A stretch of 38,844 bases of DNA from assembly GCA_044350415.1 (NCBI GenBank), contig JBILHQ010000027.1, positions 1 through 38,844 of the forward strand, in the 5' to 3' direction. The notes beneath the pieces are model-generated. The model was not told the DNA's origin and did no database searches. It saw only the letters and a list, made by a program, of their open reading frames with translations. Of the stretch, positions 1 to 7,514 are shown piece after piece. The DNA is from M3007 sp044350415. GTDB lineage: Bacteria; Bacteroidota; Bacteroidia; Chitinophagales; Saprospiraceae. The stretch's first letter is position 1; every line of letters starts with the position of its first letter. Position numbers and translations under genes: made by a program.

Positions 1-277
1 CCATGAAGTCGGTGCGTTCCTTTTCATCGTAGCAATCAGCGACGATTTTTTGGATGAAACGATGCACTTCCGCGTCTTTGGCACCGGGTGTATTGGTGCG
101 CGGGATAATAGTTTCGGCGATATCGGCAATAAGATCCTCATCGGCTACCCGAAACCGGAAATTGGTGTTCTCCACATCGAGATTTCCCCATGCTTTGAGA
201 ATATTGGGTAAGGCTAAAGTACCACCGACCATGATGGCCGCCTTTTTGATGGCGTCGCGGCGTGAGAGTATGCTCAT
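1..277 (-). CDS. Gluconate 2-dehydrogenase subunit 3-like protein (partial, runs off the window start)
   Basis: The reverse strand is open from an ATG at 277 to the window edge, giving 92 codons of an N-terminus that begins MSILSRRDAIKKAAIMVGG. A twin-arginine-type leader (SRRDAIK followed by a hydrophobic stretch) is followed by DLIADIAETIIPRTNTPGA, the typical opening of the gluconate_2-dh3 family. In that family this small subunit is exported and partners a GMC-type FAD subunit. Here it is divergent from the GMC gene at 449, so the real partner may instead lie outside the window. The C-terminus is not visible. Family assignment rests on the leader and the one conserved block. Confidence 0.8.
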   Translation of the reverse strand, partial: MSILSRRDAIKKAAIMVGGTLALPNILKAWGNLDVENTNFRFRVADEDLIADIAETIIPRTNTPGAKDAEVHRFIQKIVADCYDEKERTDFM

Positions 278-448
278 AACTTTCAGGTTTGTTTTATCCG
301 GCAAATATGCTTGTTTGGCACAACAACTACTCCATCTTTAAGAAGGTTTTTTTCACAAATGAAAATAATTATCTTTTTCAGCGAAAAATACGCCAAAGAA
401 TATCGGGTTTTCAGGTATTCGCACTAACATTGCCGGAAGAATTACACT

Positions 449-2134
449 ATGAATAATATGAAAAAACGTACTTACGATGCGATCGTCATCGGCTCCGGTG
501 TTTCTGGAGGTTGGGCAGCCAAAGAATTGACCGAAAAGGGCCTGAAGGTGTTGATGCTCGAACGGGGCCGCCCGCTCGAACATATCTCCGGTTACGAAAC
601 GGCCATGAAAGCACCCTGGGAATTGGAACACCGTAACCGGATCACCGCACAGGAAAAACTGGAGCATCCTTTTCTGAAACGCGACTATCCTTTCAACGAA
701 GACACTAAATCGTACTGGTTCAAAGACATTGATGCTCCCTACGGTGAAAAAAAACGCTTCGACTGGTTCCGCCCGAATATTGTAGGCGGGAAAAGTATCA
801 TGTGGGGGCGTCAATCTTACCGCCTGAGCGAAATGGACCTGGAAGCCAATGTCAAAGAAGGTATCGGTACTGACTGGCCGATTCGTTATGCCGATCTCAA
901 ACCATGGTACGATTATGTAGAAGGGCACGCAGGTATTTCCGGTGAAAATCTTGGCATTCCACAGTTTCCCGACGGTAATTTGTTGCCACCGATGGATTTG
1001 AATGTCGTCGAAAAACACGTTAAGAAATCGATTGAATCAAAGTTTGCAGGCAGGCACCTTACCATTGGCCGTGTGGCGAACCTTACACAACCACACAACG
1101 GTCGGAACAATTGTCAGTTTCGTTCGCTTTGTCATCGCGGATGCCCGTTCAGTGCCTATTTCAGCACACAGTCCTCTACTTTACCGCCTGCAATGGCCAC
1201 CGGCAGGCTCACTGTTCGCCCTCATTCCATCGTCAATTCTATCTTGTACGATGCCAAAAAAGGGAAAGCCAGCGGTGTATTAGTCATTGATTCTGAGACA
1301 GGAGAACAAATGGAGTTCAAGTCCAAGATTGTATTTGTTTGCGCATCTACTGTCAGTTCTACGTGGATATTAATGAATTCCATTTCGCCTACTTTCCAAA
1401 ATGGCCTGGGTAATTCCAGCGGTGTTTTGGGCAAGTTCATGATGGACCACCACTTCCGCAATGGCGCTAACGGCGTATGGGAAGGCGACAGCGATAAATA
1501 TACTTTTGGCCGCCGCCCGAATGGCGTTTACGTTCCCCGCTTCCGCAACATCGGCGATGATAAACGCGATTACCTGCGTGGATTTGGTTATCAGGGTGGT
1601 GCCAGCCGCGCTGGTTGGCAACGAGTGATTGCCGAAATGGGCTTTGGCGAAGAAATAAAAAATCTCGCTTCCGAACCAGGCGCATGGACAATGGGTCTCG
1701 GTGGTTTCGGCGAATGCCTTCCATACGAAGACAATAAGATCAGTCTGAATATGGACAAAAAAGACAAATGGGGCCAACCTACTTTGACTTTTGATGTGGA
1801 GTTTAAGGAGAATGAGATGAAAATGCGCAAAGACATGATGAACGATGCCGCCGAAATGCTGGAAGCGGCAGGTCTGAAAAATGTCAAAACATACGACGGC
1901 ACTTCTTATCCTGGTATGGCCATTCATGAAATGGGCACCGCCCGCATGGGCCACACAGTGAAGGATTCTATCCTGAACAAATGGAACCAGGTGCACGAAT
2001 GCAAAAACGTATTTGTAACCGACGGCTCCAGTATGGCGTCCAGTTCCTGCGTGAATCCATCCCTTACTTATATGGCCCTCACTGCCCGTGCTGCGGATTA
2101 TGCGGTGAGTGAATTGAAGAAGGGGAATTTGTAG
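449..2134 (+). CDS. GMC family FAD-dependent oxidoreductase
   Basis: A 561-residue glucose-methanol-choline oxidoreductase. The FAD-binding glycine motif GSGVSGG lies at residues 15-21, followed by the LMLERG strand end. The C-terminal active-site block HEMGTARMG places the catalytic His at about 493, and NPSLT gives the second active-site residue, Asn536. Three cysteines (222, 228, 232) in CQFRSLCHRGC resemble the Cys-rich insert of membrane-linked sugar and alcohol dehydrogenase GMC subunits that work with a subunit-3 protein. It has no signal peptide, so export would depend on a Tat-carrying partner such as the one encoded divergently at 1-277. Substrate cannot be read from sequence. The start at 449 keeps the whole nucleotide-binding domain. 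A weak -7-like box lies at 370-377. Confidence 0.93.
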   Translation: MNNMKKRTYDAIVIGSGVSGGWAAKELTEKGLKVLMLERGRPLEHISGYETAMKAPWELEHRNRITAQEKLEHPFLKRDYPFNEDTKSYWFKDIDAPYGEKKRFDWFRPNIVGGKSIMWGRQSYRLSEMDLEANVKEGIGTDWPIRYADLKPWYDYVEGHAGISGENLGIPQFPDGNLLPPMDLNVVEKHVKKSIESKFAGRHLTIGRVANLTQPHNGRNNCQFRSLCHRGCPFSAYFSTQSSTLPPAMATGRLTVRPHSIVNSILYDAKKGKASGVLVIDSETGEQMEFKSKIVFVCASTVSSTWILMNSISPTFQNGLGNSSGVLGKFMMDHHFRNGANGVWEGDSDKYTFGRRPNGVYVPRFRNIGDDKRDYLRGFGYQGGASRAGWQRVIAEMGFGEEIKNLASEPGAWTMGLGGFGECLPYEDNKISLNMDKKDKWGQPTLTFDVEFKENEMKMRKDMMNDAAEMLEAAGLKNVKTYDGTSYPGMAIHEMGTARMGHTVKDSILNKWNQVHECKNVFVTDGSSMASSSCVNPSLTYMALTARAADYAVSELKKGNL

Positions 2135-2147
2135 GTGAGGCAGTTTC

Positions 2148-2310
2148 AGTGTATCAGTTATCAGTGTAGTGTATCAGTTATCAGTCGTAGAGTAGACTGT
2201 AACAGGGCGTTTCAGAGCAATTCCTGCCCTTCTGCCGGTCTACTCTACGACTGATAACTGATACACTGATAACTGACACACTGATAACTGACACACTGAT
2301 AACTAACACA
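2148..2310. repeat. Palindromic intergenic repeat, copy A, with 15-bp tandem units
   Basis: A perfect 30-bp inverted repeat has arms at 2168-2197 and 2238-2267 around a 40-nt asymmetric core (2198-2237). Outside the arms are direct repeats: a 15-bp unit of the type GATAACTGACACACT is present about 3.5 times at 2253-2310, and its reverse form occurs twice at 2148-2185. The array stops only 9 nt before the ATG of the next gene. It fills the whole space between two co-directional genes. Confidence 0.9.
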
Positions 2311-2319
2311 AAGAAAACC

Positions 2320-3525
2320 ATGCACCAAATCCTCGATGAACTCGCTCAAACGGGCATAGCACTTCTCCTCCGGGAGCCGTTCTATGCCCATTTGTTTTCC
2401 AGCCTCAATAAAGAAATTACCGGACCCGGTCACGAAGTGCAAACCCTCGCAGTGGGTATGGGGCATGGGACATTCACTTTATATGTCAACGAGCAATTCT
2501 GGAATAAGGAGCTGACGCAACCAGCGCATCGGTACGGCGTCCTGAAACACGAAATACTGCACCTGATATTTCGCCATTTGCTGGTGCGGGAGCCCTCGCT
2601 CGACAGTCGGTTATTAAATATCGCGTTCGATCTGGTGGTGAACCAATACATCGATCGCAACCAAATGCCGGATGACAGTATTTTTATCGAGTCCTTCCCC
2701 GAATTGCAACTATCGCGCGGCGAAACCTGGTATTACTACTACAAACAGTTGGAAAGCAGTCGCAAAAGTGATGGCACCGACTCCAAAGGCAATAAAGCCT
2801 CTCCTTCGCTCGACCAAATTCAATCCGATTCTCATGGATTGGAGCGCCACGAACCCTGGAAAGAAATCCGCAGCAGGTCGGAAATGGAAAATGCAGTGCT
2901 CGACACCCACCTCGACAGCCTCTTGCGCACTGCCCACCAGCGCACCAATGCAGCAGCCTGGGGCAACCTTCCGGCAGGTGTTCAGGAAATGCTCACAGCA
3001 CTCTTTATCCAGCCACCGGCAGTCAACTGGCGGGCGGCTTTGCGGCAGTTTGCTCAAAGTGCGCGCAGTACCCGCCTGCGCAACACCGTCCGCAGGCCAT
3101 CGAAGCGATATGGTACCACCCCTGGCGTAAAAATCAACCGGCGACAACGGGTGCTGGTGGCTATCGACACTTCCGGGAGTGTGGGCGCTCCTGAGTTTCA
3201 GTCCTTTTTTAATGAAATCCGCCATTTGTGGCGCGCGGGCGCTTCGGTGGAAGTGGTGGAATGCGATACCATCATTCACCGTCGGTACCGGTACGATGGG
3301 GTGATGCCCGAACAAGTCACCGGTCGCGGCGGTACCGATTTTTCTGCTCCCATCGAATTAGCCAACCGCGAACGACCGGATTTAATGATTTACCTGACCG
3401 ATGGTTTTGCAGGCCCAATGGCGATTAAACCAATCATTCCGGTGGTGTGGTTAATTTCGCCGGATGGACTGACGCCTTCGAATCCTGGTTGGGGGAAATT
3501 GCCGGGGCGGAAGGTGAAGATGTGA
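2320..3525 (+). CDS. DUF2201-type putative metallopeptidase / VWA-like protein
   Basis: A 401-residue cytoplasmic protein with two recognisable parts. The N-terminal half has a zinc-metallopeptidase motif HEILH at 77-81, followed by NIAFDLVVNQ at 100-109, as in the predicted metallopeptidase domain of DUF2201 proteins. The C-terminal half is a von Willebrand A-like domain with a complete MIDAS: DTSGS at 283-287, the threonine in GRGGTD (335-340), and LTDG at 359-362. Such proteins usually sit beside a MoxR-type AAA+ ATPase and are thought to act with it in complex assembly. No ATPase is present here. The gene is isolated between two inverted copies of a palindromic repeat. Its molecular function is unknown, and the peptidase activity is predicted from the motif only. 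Confidence 0.88.
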   Translation: MHQILDELAQTGIALLLREPFYAHLFSSLNKEITGPGHEVQTLAVGMGHGTFTLYVNEQFWNKELTQPAHRYGVLKHEILHLIFRHLLVREPSLDSRLLNIAFDLVVNQYIDRNQMPDDSIFIESFPELQLSRGETWYYYYKQLESSRKSDGTDSKGNKASPSLDQIQSDSHGLERHEPWKEIRSRSEMENAVLDTHLDSLLRTAHQRTNAAAWGNLPAGVQEMLTALFIQPPAVNWRAALRQFAQSARSTRLRNTVRRPSKRYGTTPGVKINRRQRVLVAIDTSGSVGAPEFQSFFNEIRHLWRAGASVEVVECDTIIHRRYRYDGVMPEQVTGRGGTDFSAPIELANRERPDLMIYLTDGFAGPMAIKPIIPVVWLISPDGLTPSNPGWGKLPGRKVKM

Positions 3526-3531
3526 TTGGTT

Positions 3532-3645
3532 ATCAGTTGAGATCAGTTATCAGCCGTAGAGTAGACCGCCAGAAGGGCAGATATTGCTCTGAAACGCCCT
3601 GTTTACGGTCTACGCTACGACTGATAACTGACACACCGATAACCC
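3532..3645. repeat. Palindromic intergenic repeat, copy B (inverted relative to copy A)
   Basis: Arms at 3543-3568 and 3606-3631 form an imperfect 26-bp inverted repeat with two mismatches. The 37-nt core between them matches the reverse complement of the core of copy A with only a few differences, including the shared run TTGCTCTGAAACGCCCTGTT. The element is therefore the same repeat in opposite orientation, on the other side of the gene at 2320-3525. It lies between the convergent ends of that gene and pepD. Confidence 0.9.
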
Positions 3646-3651
3646 CAACCC

Positions 3652-5094
3652 CTACAACTCCGCCAGCACCGTCACAAAAAATCCCCAGAACTTCTGGAAC
3701 GACGAAATACTGGCACATTCATCGGGAGAGTGAGCACCGCTGATATTGGGGCCGAAAGAAATCATATCGAGTCCTGCGTATTTTTCACCGATAATACCAC
3801 ATTCTAAGCCTGCATGGCACGCTTCCACTGTTGGTGCTTGCCCAAACATGGCGGTGTACTGTTTCACCATTTTGGCTAATAAAGCAGAGTCGGGATTCGG
3901 TTTCCATCCGGGATAGCCATTGGCGGTACCGATTTTTGCATTGATAAGATCAAATGGTGCACGTACGGCGGCGGCAACAGCCGCTTTGCCCGATTCGATG
4001 GCGCTCCGCTGGAGGGTGCCACAGTTAAAATGACCGTCTTTCAAAACTATGGAAGCCAGGTTAGAAGAGCTTTCCACTAATCCTTCTACATCCGGACTCA
4101 TGCGAAATACACCGTTATGGGTGGCGCAGATGGCCTGGAGCAGGCGCTTTTGGTCGCGGGCGCGCATTACGCGGGCGGGAACGGCGGCGGCTTGGGCTGT
4201 GATTTGGAGATCGGGTTCCACACGTCCATTTTCGGCGAAAATTTCCTTGGCGATGGTCTGGAATGCTTTTTCGAATGCTGCGGTTTTGGCAACAGCCACG
4301 ATGGTACGGCTTTCGCGGGGAATGGCATTGCGCACATTGCCGCCGGTCAGCGTTCCAATACGCACACCTGCTTTGGCGCATGCCATCAGAACCCGGTTCA
4401 TGATTTTGTTGGCATTGCCGCGGCCGCGGTTGATATCCATGCCCGAATGACCACCTTTGAGACCGTTGACGATAATTTCATAACCTGTTGCGCCTTCAGG
4501 TGTGGCCTCTTCAGCGTAAGTCCAGTCGATATTGGTATCCAGACCGCCAGCGCATCCGATGGTGAATACGTGGTCTTCTTCGGTGTCGAGGTTGAGGAGG
4601 ATTTTGCCTTTGAGCAATCCTCTTTGCAGGTTTTTCGCGCCGCCCATACCTGCTTCTTCATCTAATGTGAACAGCGCTTCGATAGCAGGGTGGGAGAGGG
4701 TGGGAGAGGCTAAAACCGCCATAATGGTAGCCGCTCCGAGTCCGTTGTCGGCACCCAGGGTGGTGCCTTTGGCACGGACGAGGTCGCCGTCGACCACCAT
4801 TTCAATGCCTTGTGTTTCAAAATCGAATTTGGTGCCGTCGTTTTTCTGGTGCACCATATCGAGGTGTGCCTGAAGGATAACGGTTTTGCCTTTTTTATGG
4901 CCAGGAGACGCCGGTTTTTTGATAATTACATTTCCGAAAGTGTCCCGGAGCGTTTCTAATCCGAGTTTTTTGCCAAAATCAAAAACGAATTGTGCCACGC
5001 GTTCTTCTCTTTTGGAGGGCCGGGGCACGGCGTTCAAGTCGGCGAAAAAATTCCAGGGTGCTTTTGGCTCGAGTGCTCTTACTTGTACTGACAT
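3652..5094 (-). CDS. pepD: Aminoacyl-histidine dipeptidase (Xaa-His dipeptidase, M20 family)
   Basis: A 480-residue M20-family dipeptidase that hydrolyses Xaa-His and related dipeptides in the cytoplasm. Metal-binding and catalytic blocks are all present: QAHLDMVHQ (His77, Asp79), GADNG (bridging Asp116), DEEAGMGGA (Glu146-Glu147), the Asp at 170 in LNLDTEE, and the C-terminal GAHSPDE (His455). Length and block order are typical of PepD, and a lid/dimerisation region lies between about 190 and 390. The gene follows the serine-hydrolase lipoprotein on the same strand with a 61-bp gap, so co-transcription is plausible. That gap contains short repeats (5101-5155). The ATG at 5094 gives the usual N-terminus (LEPKAPWNFF). 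Confidence 0.96.
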   Translation of the reverse strand: MSVQVRALEPKAPWNFFADLNAVPRPSKREERVAQFVFDFGKKLGLETLRDTFGNVIIKKPASPGHKKGKTVILQAHLDMVHQKNDGTKFDFETQGIEMVVDGDLVRAKGTTLGADNGLGAATIMAVLASPTLSHPAIEALFTLDEEAGMGGAKNLQRGLLKGKILLNLDTEEDHVFTIGCAGGLDTNIDWTYAEEATPEGATGYEIIVNGLKGGHSGMDINRGRGNANKIMNRVLMACAKAGVRIGTLTGGNVRNAIPRESRTIVAVAKTAAFEKAFQTIAKEIFAENGRVEPDLQITAQAAAVPARVMRARDQKRLLQAICATHNGVFRMSPDVEGLVESSSNLASIVLKDGHFNCGTLQRSAIESGKAAVAAAVRAPFDLINAKIGTANGYPGWKPNPDSALLAKMVKQYTAMFGQAPTVEACHAGLECGIIGEKYAGLDMISFGPNISGAHSPDECASISSFQKFWGFFVTVLAEL

Positions 5095-5100
5095 TTTTTA

Positions 5101-5155
5101 ATGTGCTAATATGCTAATGAGATATGTGCTAATCGTAAATCGAATCAATCGTAAA
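5101..5155. repeat. Short direct repeats in the pepD leader
   Basis: Two kinds of short direct repeat lie back to back in the 61-bp gap upstream of pepD. ATGTGCTAAT occurs twice, with ATGCTAAT between the copies, at 5101-5133. CGTAAATC occurs twice at 5134-5158. The block ends within a few bases of the upstream gene's stop and of the pepD start. Confidence 0.55.
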
Positions 5156-6415
5156 TCACTTGATTCTTTCTTTCCAGTAACTCAAATCGGGTTTTACTTT
5201 CCGGGGTCTTTTTCGATCATATTCCAGTGCCGACCGGCCGAGTTCGGCGAGGAACGGGAATCCGGTGTTGTCGTAATCATATTTATCGTCGTTAAAGATA
5301 CCGTCGGTATTGCAAAGAATGGTGGCTGCGAGGATGAATTCGGTATTTGTTTTAAAATCAACAATATAGGCCACATCAGTCAGTGTTCCATAGGCTTCGC
5401 CGACTTTATTAAAGCTGCGAATATCGCCTGATTGCTGGTCTTTGGTGTCACCGAAGATGAAAAATTTCACATAACCGTCCCAAAATTCTGTGGGATTGTA
5501 TCTTGGATAATCAAACTCCCGCGGGAAAAGGCCCATCGACCGGTGCAACATCTTTAAATCGTGCGGCGCAATTTTGAACTGCTTTTCCGGGGGCATCACC
5601 TGAGGGAAAAGCGCCGCCCGCAATACCATTTCCATATCGGTGAGTGCAAACCAATTTTTGGTCGCAAAATCGAATGGCTTTTTCACAAGCGAATCTGCCC
5701 CTGTGACATAACCTTCGCCTTTCAGCAGTCCTTTTTGTGGATTTCGCCACTTCTTTTTGTCTATTTTTTCACCTTCTTTAAATAGCCCGCGCGTATCGTC
5801 GTAAAAAGTGATGGGCTGCGCATACGCCTGATCGCGGTCGGCTGCATAAAAGCGGTGTACAATACCGGTCTGGTTGAATCCACGTTGTGCCAGACTTTCA
5901 TTGATACAAGTACGTCCGAGAAAGTCGAAAAGGTGGTTGTACGCCTGGTTATCGCTGGTCGCAAAAATAGCCCTTACATCTTGTGCGATACAGGGTTTGC
6001 CATTGGGTGCTGCGGTGTCTTTTTTGTATTCATGCTGGTTGGGGCGCAGTGAATCGAGCATATAGTAAGCCGCGCTGCTCATTCTGGGGAACCCACTTGC
6101 TTTTAGGGTATTGATTTTTTCCAGGGCGAGCAGTGCCAGTGGCATTTTTACCATACTGGCTGGATAAAAATAGCGCGCGGAATCTACATTCCAATACCAG
6201 GAGGTGAAATGCGGCACTTGCTTTTCGTCGCGGTCGATTTGGGTATAAATAATTTGCACCTCGTAAGTATCCTTTTTTTTCAGTACTTGCTGGAGGGCAG
6301 GCTTAGCAAGGATCTGGTTAATGGGGCTATCGCTTGGTGGGGTCTGAGATTTAAATATCCCACAACTTCCAGCCAGCGCAGCAGCGAGGATAGTAACAAT
6401 AAACCATTTATTCAT
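5156..6415 (-). CDS. Class A beta-lactamase-like serine hydrolase, lipoprotein
   Basis: Read from the ATG at 6415 the protein has 419 residues and begins with a lipoprotein signal peptide whose lipobox AGSC puts the lipidated cysteine at 18. An upstream in-frame start at 6523 would bury this signal, so I reject it. The hallmark motifs of class A serine beta-lactamases are present in order: SMVK (SxxK, nucleophile Ser87, Lys90), SDN (154-156), and a KVG near the C-terminus in place of KTG. It is longer than true class A lactamases (about 290 residues) and contains extra segments, so it may be a membrane-anchored peptidase or esterase rather than an antibiotic-degrading enzyme. Substrate unknown. 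It is probably the first gene of a transcript with pepD. Confidence 0.85.
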   Translation of the reverse strand: MNKWFIVTILAAALAGSCGIFKSQTPPSDSPINQILAKPALQQVLKKKDTYEVQIIYTQIDRDEKQVPHFTSWYWNVDSARYFYPASMVKMPLALLALEKINTLKASGFPRMSSAAYYMLDSLRPNQHEYKKDTAAPNGKPCIAQDVRAIFATSDNQAYNHLFDFLGRTCINESLAQRGFNQTGIVHRFYAADRDQAYAQPITFYDDTRGLFKEGEKIDKKKWRNPQKGLLKGEGYVTGADSLVKKPFDFATKNWFALTDMEMVLRAALFPQVMPPEKQFKIAPHDLKMLHRSMGLFPREFDYPRYNPTEFWDGYVKFFIFGDTKDQQSGDIRSFNKVGEAYGTLTDVAYIVDFKTNTEFILAATILCNTDGIFNDDKYDYDNTGFPFLAELGRSALEYDRKRPRKVKPDLSYWKERIK

Positions 6416-6618
6416 ATAAAAAATGCCATTTGCAGGTCGAAAGGTAAGGCTTGTTCCTATCTTTTTATATAAAAATAACCGATGATGCCAGAAATACGAC
6501 GTTGGGGGTGCTTTTTTTGTCATTCAGACTTTATATGTCGAAGTTGAGCAAAACCCTGTGTTAACGTGCTGCGAATTGAGTGAAGTGGCATTATTTTCGC
6601 CCATTCTTTCAAGACGAT

Positions 6619-7332
6619 ATGCGCTGTTTAACTATACTTCTTTTTCTGTTTGCCCCTGTTTGGGGCGTCGAAAGTAACGGGCTCTTGTTCGAGGCACCTG
6701 AGGTATTGGTGCAGGGGTTGGACGTGTCGCATCATCAAAAAATGATTGAATGGGATACGGTTTTGGCGCATGAAAAGGTGGAATTTGCTTTTGTAAAGGC
6801 CACAGAGGGTTCCAATTTTACCGATTCTATGTATTGCTATAATTGGGAGTCCTTGCAGCGTTTGGGTGTTCGGCGCGGTGCTTACCATTTTTTCAGGCCC
6901 AATAGTTGTGGCTACGAACAGGCTTGTCACTTCCTCGAAACCGTGGAAATGGCGGAGGGCGATATGGCTCCTGTGCTGGATGCGGAAGTATTAGATGGTG
7001 TTGCCCCGGATATGATGGTGGAGGAAATGCATATCTGGCTGAAAATTATTCAGAATACATTGGGTATTGCTCCGATTATCTATACCAACCAACATTTCTA
7101 TGATCGTTTTCTGGCGGGCAGGGGTTTTGACGAATACCCGCTTTGGATTGCACGGTACTCTTACGATCGCCCCATTTTACAAGATGGTCGAAAATGGGAT
7201 TTCTGGCAATGTGCCAATGACGGTTGCGTGGATGGTATCTCCAAAAAAGTAGACCTCAATATTTTTCCCGGCACTCTTGAGATGCTGGATGAACGCTGCT
7301 GGAAACCCCTTCCATCAGTTGCTTTGCCTTAA
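6619..7332 (+). CDS. Glycoside hydrolase family 25 lysozyme-like protein
   Basis: Read from the ATG at 6619 this is a 237-residue secreted protein: MRCLTILLFLFAPVWG is a signal peptide. A GTG at 6580 would add 13 residues ahead of the signal and is less likely. The GH25 fold signatures are clear: GLDVSHHQ (Asp35), FVKATEG (59-64), RGAYHFFRP, and VLDAEV carrying the catalytic pair Asp121/Glu123. Members cleave the beta-1,4 bond between N-acetylmuramic acid and N-acetylglucosamine. A role in wall remodelling or attack on other cells is inferred. It stands alone, divergent from the serine-hydrolase lipoprotein, and is followed by a strong terminator. A -7-like box (TATTTTCG) lies at 6592-6599. 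Confidence 0.93.
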   Translation: MRCLTILLFLFAPVWGVESNGLLFEAPEVLVQGLDVSHHQKMIEWDTVLAHEKVEFAFVKATEGSNFTDSMYCYNWESLQRLGVRRGAYHFFRPNSCGYEQACHFLETVEMAEGDMAPVLDAEVLDGVAPDMMVEEMHIWLKIIQNTLGIAPIIYTNQHFYDRFLAGRGFDEYPLWIARYSYDRPILQDGRKWDFWQCANDGCVDGISKKVDLNIFPGTLEMLDERCWKPLPSVALP

Positions 7333-7410
7333 TCAATGGCCTGGCATAATTGCCTGCTGCCTCAAAATATAAAGTCCCCCTTTTTTTTATTCCCGCCAGC
7401 ATTTTTGATA

Positions 7411-7449
7411 GCGGCCCGGCTTCCATGCCGGGCCGCTTTGTTGTTTTGT
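7411..7449 (+). terminator. Strong rho-independent terminator after the GH25 gene
   Basis: Two perfect 10-bp GC-rich arms (7411-7420 and 7427-7436) enclose a 6-nt loop and are followed by the T-rich run TTTGTTGTTTTGT. The terminator separates the lysozyme gene from the helicase gene 79 bp further on. Confidence 0.92.
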
Positions 7450-7467
7450 CAGTACTTGGTTACTTTG
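7437..7467 (+). promoter_or_regulatory. Candidate Bacteroidota promoter for pcrA (first of two)
   Basis: TTTG at 7437-7440 and TACTTTG at 7461-7467 are 20 bp apart, close to the Bacteroidota -33/-7 arrangement, although the -7 box lacks one spacer base. A second, exact TACCTTTG box at 7502-7509 ends only 5 nt before the ATG. That box has no clear -33 partner and would give a leaderless transcript. Confidence 0.45.
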
Positions 7468-7514
7468 CAACTACCCTGATACAATCTGTTTCAAATCTTA
7501 CTACCTTTGCTCCA

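Noticed and set aside
353..1018. A 221-codon minus-strand frame opposite the GMC gene
   Set aside because: It is wholly antisense to a gene with clear FAD and catalytic motifs, and has no recognisable domain.
2135..2319. Rho-independent terminator for the GMC gene
   Set aside because: The 30-bp stem is not followed by a T-run, and its arms and core recur elsewhere as a dispersed repeat, so I class it as a repeat, although it may also stop transcription.
5156..6523. Start of the class A-like hydrolase at 6523
   Set aside because: It would place 36 residues before a perfect lipoprotein signal peptide that starts at the ATG at 6415.
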